This document shows, in pieces, positions 21,674 to 33,141 of a stretch of 64,000 bases of DNA. The notes under the pieces were generated by a model that saw only the letters and a list, made by a program, of their open reading frames with translations, was not told the origin of the DNA and searched no databases. The stretch covers positions 62,001 to 126,000 of the forward strand of contig JADKCZ010000001.1 in assembly GCA_016718565.1 (NCBI GenBank). Reading direction: 5' to 3'. The stretch is from Anaeromyxobacter sp. Lineage in GTDB: Bacteria; Myxococcota; Myxococcia; Myxococcales; Anaeromyxobacteraceae. Made by a program: the position numbers and the translations under genes. Within the stretch, counting starts at the first letter, position 1. Each line of letters starts with the position of its first letter.

Positions 21674-23038
21674 ATGTACGCACCGGAGGGCGCTGTGGCA
21701 CCGAGCGCGCTGGACGAGACGTGGGGCCGGGTGGAGGCCTTCCTCAGGGCCCGCCTGCGCCCCGAGCTCTACGACCGCTGGTTCGCGGCCTTGCGCCCGG
21801 CCGGGGTGGAGGACGGCCGCCTGCAGGTGGCCGCCCCCGACAAGTTCCACCGCGACTTCGTCGACGACAACTACCGGCCCTGGTTCGAGGAGTTCCTGCC
21901 CCAGGTGGCGGGCGCGCCGCTCAGGGTGGTCTTCGTGGTGGACGACCGCCCCCGCGGCGGCGGCCCCAGCGCGCCGCACCACGCCGCGCCCCCGCCCGGG
22001 CCCGTGGAGGGGCGCGGCGACGCCCGCCCCAGCTCCCGCTACCTCTTCGAGACCTTCGTGGTCGGCGAGTCCAACCGCTTCGCCTACGCGGCGGCCCACG
22101 CGGTGGCGCAGAAGCCGGGCCACGCCTGGAACCCGCTCTTCCTGCACGGCGACTCCGGCCTGGGCAAGACCCACCTCCTGCACGCGGTGGGCAACGCCAT
22201 CCTGGCCGCCAACCCGGGCGGCCGCGTCGCGGTGGTCTCCTCGGAGCGCTACACCAACGACTTCGTGGACGCCCTGCGCAAGGGCACGCTCGACGAGTTC
22301 CGCAAGAAGTACCGCGAGTGCGCCGCCCTGCTGGTGGACGACGTGCAGTTCCTGGCCGGCAAGGAGAAGACGGCCGAGGAGTTCTTCCACACCTTCAACA
22401 CCCTCTACGAGCAGAACGTGCAGATCGTCCTCTCCAGCGACCGCAGCCCCAAGGAGCTGAAGGGGCTGGAGGAGCGGCTCTGCTCGCGCTTCGAGTGGGG
22501 CATGCGCGTCCAGATCGACGTGCCGGAGTTCGAGACCCGGGCCGCCATCGTCAAGCGCAAGGCCGAGCTGGAGCAGATCGACCTGCCGGAGGAGGTCACC
22601 CAGCTCCTGGCCACCCACATCCGCTCCAACGTCCGCGAGCTGCACGGCGCGCTCATGCGGGTGGCGGCCTTCGCCTCCCTCAAGGCCGAGCCCATCAGCG
22701 TCCGGCTGGCCCGCGACGTGCTCTCCGACGTCATCCCGCCGCCCGGCTACAAGCCCTCCATCGAGCGCATCCAGGAGCTGGTGGCGGCCCACTACGGCCT
22801 CACCGTGGCCAAGCTGACCAGCGCCTCGCGCGAGCAGAAGATCGCCCTGCCGCGCCAGGTGGCCATGTACCTGTGCCGCGAGCTGGCCAAGGAGACGTTC
22901 CAGCTCATCGCCGAGAAGTTCAACAAGAAGGACCACTCCACCGTCATCTCGGCCAAGGAGCGGATCGAGGAGCTGCTGGCCACCGAGCCCGCCGTGCAGG
23001 CCGCGGTGGCGTCGCTGACCCAGAAGCTCACGCCCTAG
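21674..23038 (+). CDS. dnaA: Chromosomal replication initiator DnaA
   Basis: Binds DnaA boxes and opens oriC. The 454-residue protein has domain I (about 5-80), a Pro/Gly-rich linker, and an AAA+ domain III with Walker A GDSGLGKTH and Walker B ALLVDDVQF. Domain IV carries the DNA-binding signature DHSTVISAKERI. ATG 21674 was chosen over an in-frame TTG at 21635. The linker domain II is short. Confidence 0.97.
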   Translation: MYAPEGAVAPSALDETWGRVEAFLRARLRPELYDRWFAALRPAGVEDGRLQVAAPDKFHRDFVDDNYRPWFEEFLPQVAGAPLRVVFVVDDRPRGGGPSAPHHAAPPPGPVEGRGDARPSSRYLFETFVVGESNRFAYAAAHAVAQKPGHAWNPLFLHGDSGLGKTHLLHAVGNAILAANPGGRVAVVSSERYTNDFVDALRKGTLDEFRKKYRECAALLVDDVQFLAGKEKTAEEFFHTFNTLYEQNVQIVLSSDRSPKELKGLEERLCSRFEWGMRVQIDVPEFETRAAIVKRKAELEQIDLPEEVTQLLATHIRSNVRELHGALMRVAAFASLKAEPISVRLARDVLSDVIPPPGYKPSIERIQELVAAHYGLTVAKLTSASREQKIALPRQVAMYLCRELAKETFQLIAEKFNKKDHSTVISAKERIEELLATEPAVQAAVASLTQKLTP

Positions 23039-23273
23039 GGCCCCCCGGGACAGCCCGTGGATCACCGGTGGAGGGCGCCGGGATCGGGCCGGGGATCGCC
23101 GGTGGACCGTCGTTGACACCCAGTTTCACCGCACGCTACACAAGCTCGACCCGGAGTTGTCCGGGTGGTTGTGCCGACCGGAAAGCGGAGTCGATCCGGG
23201 ACCCCGGACCGCTTCTCCACATCTCCACGGCCCCTGCTACTGAGATGATCAGAAAGAAGAAGGAGGGATCCTG
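23039..23273 (+). other. dnaA-dnaN spacer, candidate oriC
   Basis: The 235-bp spacer holds TTCTCCACA (23213-23221), one mismatch from the DnaA box TTATCCACA. It also holds CGTGGATCA (23056-23064), two mismatches from its complement. No AT-rich unwinding stretch is evident. Candidate only. Confidence 0.35.
23113..23142 (+). promoter_or_regulatory. Candidate dnaN promoter
   Basis: A perfect TTGACA (23113-23118), an 18-bp spacer and TACACA (23137-23142), about 130 nt before the dnaN ATG. Confidence 0.55.
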
Positions 23274-24401
23274 ATGGAACTGAAGATCGGCGCACAGGAG
23301 CTGGCCAGGGCGCTGGGCCGGTCCCAGGGCATCGTGGAGAAGAAGTCCACCATGCCGATCCTCTCCCATGTCCTCCTCGAGGCCCGCAAGGGCAACGTCC
23401 TGGGCGTGTCGGCCACCGACCTCGACCTCTCGGTCTCCTCCGAGCACGCCTGCGAGGTCTCCAAGGAGGGCGCGGTGGCCGTGCCGGCCAAGCAGCTCTT
23501 CGAGATCGTGCGCTCGCTGCCGGAGCAGCAGGTGACGCTCAAGAAGGCCGGCAACAACTACCTGGAGGTGAAGAGCGGCCCCTCCGAGTTCCGCATCGTG
23601 GGCCTGCCCTCCGAGGACTTCCCGGCCCTGCCCAAGTTCGACAAGGTCACCTTCGTGGACGTCAACCCGGCCGAGCTGCTGGAGCAGATCGAGCGCACCA
23701 GCTTCGCCGCCTCCACCGACGAGACCCGCTACAACCTGAACGGCGTCTTCTTCGAGCCGCAGGGCGCGGTGCTGCGCATGGTGGCCACCGACGGCCACCG
23801 CCTGGCCCTGGCCGAGAAGCCGCTGGCCGGCGACTACGCGCTCAAGAAGGGCGTCATCCTGCCGCGCAAGGGGCTGCACGAGCTGAGGAAGCTGCTCGGC
23901 GAAGGCGCCGAGCCCGGGCAGGAGCAGCAGGAGACCCGCCTCGGCTTCGCGGAGAACAGCGCCATCTACCGCCGGCCCGGCGTGGTGCTGGTGATGCGCC
24001 TCATCGAGGGGATGTTCCCGGACTACAAGCAGGTCATCCCGAAGCAGGGTGAGAAGATCGTCACGGTGGGCCGGCAGCGCCTGCTGGAGACCCTGCGGCG
24101 CGTCTCGGTGCTCTCGGCCGACAAGTCGCACCCGGTCAAGCTCGAGCTGGCCCCCGGGGTGCTGACGGTCCGCTCCAGCAACCCGGACCTGGGCGACGCC
24201 AGGGAGGACGTGCCGGTGGAGTACGCCGGCGAGCCGCTCAAGATCGGCTTCAACGCCCGCTACCTGACCGACGTGGCCGCCGTGCTGAAGAGCGACGACC
24301 TCCGGCTGGAGCTGGCCGACGACCTCTCGCCCGGCGTGGTCCGCGGCGCCGGGCCGGAAGACGCCGGCTACACCGCCGTCGTGATGCCCATGCGCATCTG
24401 A
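23274..24401 (+). CDS. dnaN: DNA polymerase III sliding clamp (beta subunit)
   Basis: Ring-shaped processivity clamp for DNA polymerase III. The 375-residue protein has three repeated clamp domains and starts MELKIGAQELARALGRSQGI, with TDLDLSVS and the conserved C-terminal MPMRI. The ATG is preceded by a strong AAGGAGG. It is followed 21 nt later by recF. Confidence 0.98.
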   Translation: MELKIGAQELARALGRSQGIVEKKSTMPILSHVLLEARKGNVLGVSATDLDLSVSSEHACEVSKEGAVAVPAKQLFEIVRSLPEQQVTLKKAGNNYLEVKSGPSEFRIVGLPSEDFPALPKFDKVTFVDVNPAELLEQIERTSFAASTDETRYNLNGVFFEPQGAVLRMVATDGHRLALAEKPLAGDYALKKGVILPRKGLHELRKLLGEGAEPGQEQQETRLGFAENSAIYRRPGVVLVMRLIEGMFPDYKQVIPKQGEKIVTVGRQRLLETLRRVSVLSADKSHPVKLELAPGVLTVRSSNPDLGDAREDVPVEYAGEPLKIGFNARYLTDVAAVLKSDDLRLELADDLSPGVVRGAGPEDAGYTAVVMPMRI

Positions 24402-24422
24402 GCGGGCGGCGCCGAAGCACCG

Positions 24423-25532
24423 GTGCGGCTCCGCGCGCTCCACCTCCAGGACTTCCGCAACCTCGCCGAGGTGAGCCTCTCGCCGTCCCCGCGGCTGACG
24501 GTGCTGCTGGGCGAGAACGGGCAGGGCAAGACCAACCTGCTGGAGGCGGTCTACCTGCTGGCCACGCTGCGCCCGCTGCGCGCCTCGCGCCTGGGTGAGC
24601 TGGTGCGGTTCGGGCAGGGCCGGGCGGTGGTCTCCGGGCAGGTGCTGGGGGCCGGCGGCGAGCGCACCCTGGCGGTGGAGGTGGTGCCGGGGGCCCGCAG
24701 CGCCACGCTGGACGGCAAGGCGGTGGAGCGGCTCGACAGCTACCTGGACGGGCTGGCGGCGGTCTGCTTCTCTCCCGACGACCTGCTGCTGGTGAAGGGC
24801 GGACCGGACGGCCGCCGCCGCTTCCTCGACCGCGCCGCCTTCAACCGCTGGCCGGCGGTGCTGGGCGAGGCCCGCGACTACGTGCGGGCGCTCAGGGCCC
24901 GCAACGCGGCGCTGCGGGGTGGGGCCGGGCCGGTCGAGGAGAGCTTCCGCGAGCCGCTGGTGCGGGCCGGGGCCAGGCTGCTGCGCCGGCGCCGCGACGT
25001 CCTCACGGAGCTCGAGCCCAGGCTGGCGGCGGCCTTCGCCGAGATCTCCGGACCGGGCGCCCCGCTGGCCGAGATCGCCTACCGGCCGAGCGGCGGGGTC
25101 TCGCTGGAGGGCGACGAGGCGGCGCTGCAGGGGCGGCTGGCCGAGGCCCTGGCGGTCCGCCTGCCGCGCGACCTGGAGCGCGGGTACACCACCTGCGGCC
25201 CACACATGGACGACGTCCTGCTGGCCATCGGCGGCCGGGCGGCGCGGACCTACGGCAGCCAGGGGCAGCAGCGCGCCTACGTCCTGTCGCTGCGCATCGC
25301 CGAGATCGAGAACCTGCGCCTGGTGCTGGCGCGGCCGCCGCTGCTGCTGCTCGACGACGTCTCCTCCGAGCTCGACCCGGCCAAGAACGGCTTCCTCCTG
25401 GCCTACGTGGCGAGCCTGCCGGCGCAGGCGTTCCTGACCGCCACCGACCGGCGGCTCATCGAGCCGGCGGCCGGCGCCGAGACCCGCTTCTTCCGGGTCG
25501 AGGCGGGCGCCATCGCGCCGCTCCTTTCCTGA
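24423..25532 (+). CDS. recF: DNA replication and repair protein RecF
   Basis: SMC-like ATPase that loads RecA at gaps. The 369-residue protein starts with GTG (MRLRALHLQDFRN) and has Walker A GENGQGKTNLLEAV, the family signature SQGQQRAYVLSLRIAE and Walker B LLLLDDVSSELD. It lies between dnaN and gyrB, the classical order. Confidence 0.97.
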   Translation: MRLRALHLQDFRNLAEVSLSPSPRLTVLLGENGQGKTNLLEAVYLLATLRPLRASRLGELVRFGQGRAVVSGQVLGAGGERTLAVEVVPGARSATLDGKAVERLDSYLDGLAAVCFSPDDLLLVKGGPDGRRRFLDRAAFNRWPAVLGEARDYVRALRARNAALRGGAGPVEESFREPLVRAGARLLRRRRDVLTELEPRLAAAFAEISGPGAPLAEIAYRPSGGVSLEGDEAALQGRLAEALAVRLPRDLERGYTTCGPHMDDVLLAIGGRAARTYGSQGQQRAYVLSLRIAEIENLRLVLARPPLLLLDDVSSELDPAKNGFLLAYVASLPAQAFLTATDRRLIEPAAGAETRFFRVEAGAIAPLLS

Positions 25533-25565
25533 GCCGTTCCAGGCCCTTGCGTCCCGGATTCCCCG

Positions 25566-25594
25566 TTGCTGGGACACCCTGCCTCTGCTATATC
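25566..25594 (+). promoter_or_regulatory. gyrB promoter overlapped by a near-consensus DnaA box
   Basis: TTGCTG (25566-25571), a 17-bp spacer and TATATC (25589-25594). ATATCCACA (25590-25598), one mismatch from the DnaA box, overlaps the -10. The inferred gyrB start at 25648 would give a leader of about 45 nt. Confidence 0.6.
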
Positions 25595-25647
25595 CACACG
25601 TTGCCTAAGCTCCGGGAACCTCTCGGAGAAACCGTACGAGGTCGCCC

Positions 25648-28107
<2,460 letters not shown>

Positions 28108-28145
28108 CCGATCGCACCCCGCCACCCTCCCGACAGGAGCCGCCC

Positions 28146-29141
28146 ATGACCCGCGCCGCCTTCGTCTCCATCGGCACCGCCGTCCCCGAGCGCGTCGTCA
28201 CCAACGCGGACCTGGTCGGGCTGATGGACACCACCGACGAGTGGATCCAGCAGCGCACCGGGATCAAGGAGCGGCGCTGGGTGAAGGAGGGGGAGGGGGT
28301 GGCCGAGCTGGCCGAGCGGGCGGCGCGGCAGGCGCTGGAGAAGGCCGGCTGGCAGCCCTCCGACGTGGAGGCCATCGTCTTCGCCTCCATCCAGGGCGAC
28401 CACGTCTTCCCGGGCGACGGCTGCTACCTGCAGGCCCGGCTGGGCATCCCCGGCGTGCCGGCCCTCGACCTGCGCAACGCCTGCTCCGGCTTCCTCTACG
28501 GCCTCTCGGTGGCCAGCGCCTGGATCCAGTCGGGCCAGTACCGCCGCGTCCTGCTGGTGGGCGCCGAGGTGCAGTCCACCGGCCTGGACCTCAGCACCCG
28601 CGGCCGCGACATCGCCGTGATCTTCGGCGACGGCGCCGGGGCGGCCTGCCTGGAGGCCACCGACGACCCCGGGCGCGGCGTCCTGACGGTGCGGCTGCAC
28701 GCCGACGGGCGCTACACCCAGGAGCTCTCCGGCGCGGCGCCGGGCGCCATCTACCACCCGCGCGTCTCGGTGAAGCAGATCGAGGAGGGGCTGGTCTACC
28801 CGCGCATGGAGGGGCAGAAGGTCTTCAAGAACGCCATCGTGCGCATGCCCGAGGTGGTGCGCGAGGCGCTGGCCACGCAGGGCCTGACCACCGCCGACAT
28901 CAAGCTGCTGGTGCCGCACCAGGCCAACCTGCGCATCGCCGAGATGGTGCAGCGCTCGCTCGAGCTGCGCGACGACCAGGTCTTCAACAACATCCAGAAG
29001 TACGGCAACACCACCGCCGCCTCCATCCCGCTCTGCCTGGCCGAGGGGCTCGAGGCGCGCGGCGTGGCGCGCGGTGACCTGGTGGCGCTGTGCGCCTTCG
29101 GGGCTGGTTTCACCTGGGCCAGCGCCCTGGTACGCTGGTAG
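28146..29141 (+). CDS. 3-oxoacyl-ACP synthase III (KAS III/FabH-like)
   Basis: KAS III enzymes condense acyl-CoA with malonyl-ACP to start fatty-acid synthesis, or act in related condensations. The 331-residue protein has the catalytic triad: Cys113 in NACSGFLYG, His in PHQANLRI and Asn in QKYGNTTAAS. It starts MTRAAFVSIGTAVPERV with AGGAG upstream. It stands 38 nt after gyrB, without other fab genes. It may be a paralogue rather than the housekeeping FabH. Confidence 0.9.
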   Translation: MTRAAFVSIGTAVPERVVTNADLVGLMDTTDEWIQQRTGIKERRWVKEGEGVAELAERAARQALEKAGWQPSDVEAIVFASIQGDHVFPGDGCYLQARLGIPGVPALDLRNACSGFLYGLSVASAWIQSGQYRRVLLVGAEVQSTGLDLSTRGRDIAVIFGDGAGAACLEATDDPGRGVLTVRLHADGRYTQELSGAAPGAIYHPRVSVKQIEEGLVYPRMEGQKVFKNAIVRMPEVVREALATQGLTTADIKLLVPHQANLRIAEMVQRSLELRDDQVFNNIQKYGNTTAASIPLCLAEGLEARGVARGDLVALCAFGAGFTWASALVRW

Positions 29142-29251
29142 CGCGTTCTTGGTGGCGGGCGGAGGGGTCCGCCAGGCTCAGACATGGCGCCGGGGGAGCG
29201 CCAGGCACGTACGAGGCTCCCCGTGGGCATGCCGTACAGACGCGAATCCGC

Positions 29252-29325
29252 TGAGGCGTCGTCCAATGGCAGGACTGCGGACTTTGGCTCCGCCTATGAA
29301 GGTTCGAATCCTTCCGCCTCAACCA
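29252..29325 (+). tRNA. tRNA-Gln (anticodon TTG)
   Basis: Complete cloverleaf: acceptor TGAGGCG/CGCCTCA, D stem GTCC/GGAC, anticodon stem GCGGA/TCCGC with loop CTTTGGC (anticodon TTG), T arm GAAGG-TTCGAAT-CCTTC. Discriminator A and an encoded CCA follow. Confidence 0.97.
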
Positions 29326-29387
29326 CCTCCAACAAGCCCGCCAACCTGAGGGCCGAGGTCCGGCCGCAGCGCCGCCCGCGCCGGCTG

Positions 29388-29891
29388 GTGCTGGTGGCGC
29401 TCGGCGACGTGGGCGGCCGGCTGCTCTCCGGGGTGCGCCTGGCGCTGCACCAGGCGCTGCACCTCGACGCCGACGCCGGGCCGGCCCTGCAGCGCCCCCA
29501 GTACGCCTACAACGAGGCGCGCGGCCAGTACCACACCGCCGCCATCCTGCGGCGGCTCTCGGCCATGCGCCCGGGCGCCGAGCCGGTGCCGGTGCTGGGG
29601 CTGGCCGACGTGGACCTCTTCCTGCCCGACGCCAGCTTCGTGCTGGGCGACGCCGACCGTGACGCCGGCGCCGCGCTGGTCTCCACCGCCCGGCTGGCCA
29701 CCCGCGACCTGCCGCTGCTGCTGGCGCGGGCCCGGGTGGAGGCCATCCACGAGGCCGGCCACCTGCTCGGCCTGGGCCACTGCCAGGACCAGCGCTGCGC
29801 CATGTTCCTCTCGCGCGAGCTGGTGGAGGTGGACCGCAAGCAGCCGGCGCTGTGCCACGGCTGCCGCAACGCCCTGGGCCTGGAGCACTAG
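29388..29891 (+). CDS. Archaemetzincin-type zinc metalloprotease
   Basis: The C-terminal half has the archaemetzincin signature HEAGHLLGLGHC, followed by QDQRCAM and, 16 residues later, CHGC. This gives three zinc-binding histidines, the catalytic glutamate and a four-cysteine structural zinc site. The N-terminal LVLVALGDVG begins like family members. With the GTG at 29388 it has 167 residues. No good ribosome site is visible, and the start must lie after the tRNA-Gln ending at 29325. No signal peptide is seen, so it is probably cytosolic. Substrates of bacterial members are unknown. Confidence 0.85.
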   Translation: MLVALGDVGGRLLSGVRLALHQALHLDADAGPALQRPQYAYNEARGQYHTAAILRRLSAMRPGAEPVPVLGLADVDLFLPDASFVLGDADRDAGAALVSTARLATRDLPLLLARARVEAIHEAGHLLGLGHCQDQRCAMFLSRELVEVDRKQPALCHGCRNALGLEH

Positions 29892-29894
29892 GGC

Positions 29895-30716
29895 GTGCCG
29901 GTGAAGCTCTGCCAGCGCGCCGCCGCCAGCTGCGGCGCCTGCTGCGGCCTCTACAACGCCGAGGACCACTCGCGCCCGGCGGTGGAGGCCGAGCTGTGGC
30001 GGCGCACCCGGGCGCTGGCGCGGGTGCCGCGGGAGGAGGCGGCCTTCCGCGCCGCGGCGGCCAGGCTCTCGGCCGACGGCCCGACCCCGCTCTTCCCCTC
30101 GGTGCGCCTCTGCCCCTTGCTCGGCTTCCTCGACGAGGCCGGCGGGCGCATCGGCTGCCTGGCCCACCCCCTGGCCACCGGCGGGCCGGACCTCAGGGCC
30201 GCCGGCGCCTACGACGTGCTCACCTGCGAGGCCTTCCTCTGCCCCAGCCACGCCTGGCTCGGCGAGGACGAGGCGGCCCTGTGCGAGCAGGCCTGCGGGG
30301 GCTGGCACCTCTACGGCCTGGTGGTGACCGACGTGCCCTTCCTCAGGGCCGCCCTGGGCGCGGTGGCGGCGCTCACCGGGGCCGGCGTGGAGCGGCGCCA
30401 CCTGGAGCACGCGCCCTTCCGGGCGGCGCTGGCCGGCCTGCTGGCGCTCAAGGAGGAGCTGGAGCCGGGCTCGGAGGGGCTCTTCGGGGCCTTCAAGCCG
30501 GGGCGCGACGGAGAGCCGGTGCCGCGCCGCATCGACTACGAGGCGCTGGCGCGCCGGACCTCGCCCCACGACACCATCCTCACCTGCGTGGGGGCCGATC
30601 CGCGCAGCGGCAACGACCTCGACCTGCTGGAGGGCGAGGTGCGGCGCCGGCTGGAGGCCTGCGCGGCGGCGTTCCCCCAGTCGGGCGCCCACGCCGGGGC
30701 CGGCCGCCCGGCCTGA
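29895..30716 (+). CDS. Cysteine-cluster protein (YkgJ-like CxxCC motif)
   Basis: The 273-residue soluble protein begins (GTG 29895) with a cysteine cluster CQRAAASCGACCGLYN. It has further conserved-looking cysteines in RLCPLLGF, IGCLAHP, LTCEAFLCPSH and CEQACGGWH. This resembles UPF0153/YkgJ-type proteins, thought to bind zinc or an iron-sulphur cluster. The C-terminal half is helical without a recognised domain. It starts 3 nt after the archaemetzincin stop, so the two are probably co-transcribed. Function unknown; metal binding is inferred from the cysteines. Confidence 0.7.
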   Translation: MPVKLCQRAAASCGACCGLYNAEDHSRPAVEAELWRRTRALARVPREEAAFRAAAARLSADGPTPLFPSVRLCPLLGFLDEAGGRIGCLAHPLATGGPDLRAAGAYDVLTCEAFLCPSHAWLGEDEAALCEQACGGWHLYGLVVTDVPFLRAALGAVAALTGAGVERRHLEHAPFRAALAGLLALKEELEPGSEGLFGAFKPGRDGEPVPRRIDYEALARRTSPHDTILTCVGADPRSGNDLDLLEGEVRRRLEACAAAFPQSGAHAGAGRPA

Positions 30717-30835
30717 GCGGCCGAGGAGGAGCTCCCGCCCGTGGCGGGCCGGCCGCGGCGCGGCGCCGCCCCAGGCGCGGCCTGGCCCACCCCCGGCCCT
30801 TTCCGCCGCGGCGCGCTCCGGGTAAAGAAGCCCCC

Positions 30836-32566
30836 GTGTCCAGCCCCGACGAGACCGAGCAGCCCTCCGCTTCACCCTCCGACACGCCGCGCCCTGCCTC
30901 CCCGGTCGCGGCGCCTGCGCCCTCACCCGCCGAGATCGAGGCGGCCGTGCGGGTGCTGTCGGCCCTGGTGGCCGAGCCGGCGCTGCTGGCCTCGGTGGGC
31001 GACGAGACCCGCAAGGCCCTGCTGCGCGCCGGCGGGGAGCTGGCCGGGCCGGACCTCAAGTCGCGCAAGCGGCTGCTGCGCGCCATCCTGCGCAAGAAGC
31101 AGGAGGCCAAGAAGCAGGGGGACGAGGCGCTGCGGCGCAGCGCCGGGATCCGCAAGCTCCGCGAGGAGCCGGTCTTCCGGCCGCCCTTCCCGGTGCTGCC
31201 GCCGCGCGGCACCGACGCCTCCGAGTGGTGGCCGGTGCTGCACGGCTCGGTGGAGGCCGAGCAGCTGGAGCGCGAGCGGGTGGCCGCGGCCGGCCTGCGG
31301 GTGGCCGCCGGCGCCGAGCCGGACCCGTCCGCCGCCGCCGAGCCCGGCGCGGCCGCCGGCCCGGAGCTGGCCACGCCGCGCAGCTGCTACGTCTGCAAGC
31401 TCGAGTACCGCCGCCTCCACCACTTCTACGACCAGCTCTGCCCCGCCTGCGGCGACGAGAACGAGCGCCGCCGCACCGCCACGGTGGACCTCAGGGGCCG
31501 AGTGGCGCTGGTCACCGGCGCCCGGGTGAAGATCGGCTTCCAGGGCGCCCTGCTGCTGCTGCGGGCCGGGTGCACGGTGGTGGCCTGCACCCGCTTCCCG
31601 CGCGACGCGGCGGTCCGCTACGCCGCCGAGCCGGACTTCGAGGCCTGGCGCGACCGGCTCATCGTGCACGGGGTGGACCTGCGCCACACCCCCAGCGTCG
31701 AGCACCTGTGCCACTGGCTGGACCAGACCCTGCCGCGCCTCGACTTCCAGGTCCACAACGCCTGCCAGACGGTGCGCCGGCCGCCCGGCTTCTACGGCCA
31801 CCTGCTCGACGACGAGCACCGCCCGGTGTCCGAGCTGCCGGCCGGGGTGCGCGACCTCCTGCGCAGCGACGAGGCCATCAAGGCCGAGCACGCCGGGCGC
31901 CACAGCGCGGCCGGCCTGACCCGCTCGGCGCAGCTGACGCAGGCGGCCAGCGACGCCGACCTGCTGCTGGCGGGCGCCGGCCCGGCGCACCTGGAGATCT
32001 TCCCCAAGGGCGTGCTCGACCAGGACCTGCAGCAGGTGGACCTGCGCACCACCAACTCCTGGCGGCTGGCCCTCGACCAGGTGCCGACGCTGGAGCTGCT
32101 GGAGGTGCTGCTGGTCAACGCCACCGCCCCCTTCGTGATGACGGCCCGCCTCCGGCCGCTGATGGCCCGCTCGGCCACCCCGCCGCCCGGCAGCGCCACC
32201 AGCGGGGACGCGGCCCGCCACGTGGTGCTGGTCTCGGCCATGGAGGGGCAGTTCTACCGGTCGCTCAAGACCGACCGGCACCCGCACACCAACATGGCCA
32301 AGGCGGCGCTCAACATGCTGGTCCGCACCAGCGCGCCCGACCTGCGCAAGGACGGCATCTACCTGAACGCCGTCGACACCGGCTGGGTCACCGACGAGGA
32401 CCCGGCCCACATCGCCGCGCGCAAGGCCGAGGAGAACGCCTTCAGCCCGCCGCTCGACATCATCGACGGCGCCGCCCGCATCGTGGCCCCCATCGTGGAG
32501 GGGTTCCAGACCGGGCGGCACCAGGCCGGCCACTTCTACAAGGACTACCGGCCGGCGCCCTGGTAG
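30836..32566 (+). CDS. SDR-fold protein with N-terminal extension and zinc ribbon
   Basis: A 576-residue protein from GTG 30836. Residues 1-30 are Ser/Pro/Ala-rich and 31-160 are helical and charged. A zinc-ribbon-like knuckle lies at 184-205 (CYVC...CPAC). A short-chain dehydrogenase domain follows, with Rossmann motif RVALVTGARVKIGFQGA at about 222 and a C-terminal LDIIDGAARIVAPI. In place of the catalytic YxxxK it has HTNMAKAALN, so the Tyr position is Thr while the Lys remains. NAD(P) binding is likely, but normal SDR chemistry is doubtful. It may be a structural, regulatory or unusual enzyme. Confidence 0.75.
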   Translation: MSSPDETEQPSASPSDTPRPASPVAAPAPSPAEIEAAVRVLSALVAEPALLASVGDETRKALLRAGGELAGPDLKSRKRLLRAILRKKQEAKKQGDEALRRSAGIRKLREEPVFRPPFPVLPPRGTDASEWWPVLHGSVEAEQLERERVAAAGLRVAAGAEPDPSAAAEPGAAAGPELATPRSCYVCKLEYRRLHHFYDQLCPACGDENERRRTATVDLRGRVALVTGARVKIGFQGALLLLRAGCTVVACTRFPRDAAVRYAAEPDFEAWRDRLIVHGVDLRHTPSVEHLCHWLDQTLPRLDFQVHNACQTVRRPPGFYGHLLDDEHRPVSELPAGVRDLLRSDEAIKAEHAGRHSAAGLTRSAQLTQAASDADLLLAGAGPAHLEIFPKGVLDQDLQQVDLRTTNSWRLALDQVPTLELLEVLLVNATAPFVMTARLRPLMARSATPPPGSATSGDAARHVVLVSAMEGQFYRSLKTDRHPHTNMAKAALNMLVRTSAPDLRKDGIYLNAVDTGWVTDEDPAHIAARKAEENAFSPPLDIIDGAARIVAPIVEGFQTGRHQAGHFYKDYRPAPW

Positions 32567-32579
32567 GGCGCGAAGGACG

Positions 32580-33038
32580 CTAGCAACGCCCGTGTCCGTG
32601 ACGGCGGAGCCCCGGCCCGCTCCGCACCAGCGCCGCCACGCGGGTCCGCTGCTCGGCGTCGAGCGTGGCGTGGACCCTCGCCAGCCCCTCGGCCAGCCGG
32701 GCGCGCAGCGCGTCGAGCCGGCCGAGTCGGGCGTCGAGGGTGGCCGAGATCTGGGCGGCGTCGAGCGACTCGGCCGAGAGCAGCGCGGCCAGGTCCTCGC
32801 GGAGGGCGCGGCCGTCGGCCTTGAGCTGCGAGGCCTCGCCCCAGAGGGCCTCGAGCTGGGTGGTCAGCACGCCCTCCTGATCGGGGCGGAGCTTCAGTCG
32901 CGCCGCCAGGTGACGGACGGGGAGGGGACCGCCGGCGCGCCAGCGGCGGATGCGGCGGAACCAGACGAGGCGGCGGGCGACGCCCAGGGTCACGACGAGG
33001 GCCAGGGCGCCGAGGGCGCCTGCGAGGAAGGGGCTCAT
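32580..33038 (-). CDS. Membrane-anchored Spy/CpxP/CnrX-like periplasmic protein
   Basis: The 152-residue protein has one N-terminal membrane anchor (FLAGALGALALVVTLGVA), a basic patch (RRLVWFRRIRRWR), and a helical periplasmic-type domain. That domain has an LTxxQ-like start (LKLRPDQEGVLTTQL) and a long helix DLAALLSAESLDAAQISATL. This is the pattern of Spy/CpxP chaperones and CnrX-type metal sensors. The end HGHGRC could bind metal. The ATG at 33038 (MSPFLAG) has GGAG at 6-nt spacing. It is a monocistronic gene convergent with the SDR gene. Confidence 0.7.
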   Translation of the reverse strand: MSPFLAGALGALALVVTLGVARRLVWFRRIRRWRAGGPLPVRHLAARLKLRPDQEGVLTTQLEALWGEASQLKADGRALREDLAALLSAESLDAAQISATLDARLGRLDALRARLAEGLARVHATLDAEQRTRVAALVRSGPGLRRHGHGRC

Positions 33039-33141
33039 GATCATCTCCGGGTGGGTGGGAACGGCACGCCCGAGAGATAGGGACGCCGCCTGAAGGGCGG
33101 GCTGCGGCGCGGTGTCGAAACGTGAAGCGGCCCGCCCCACG

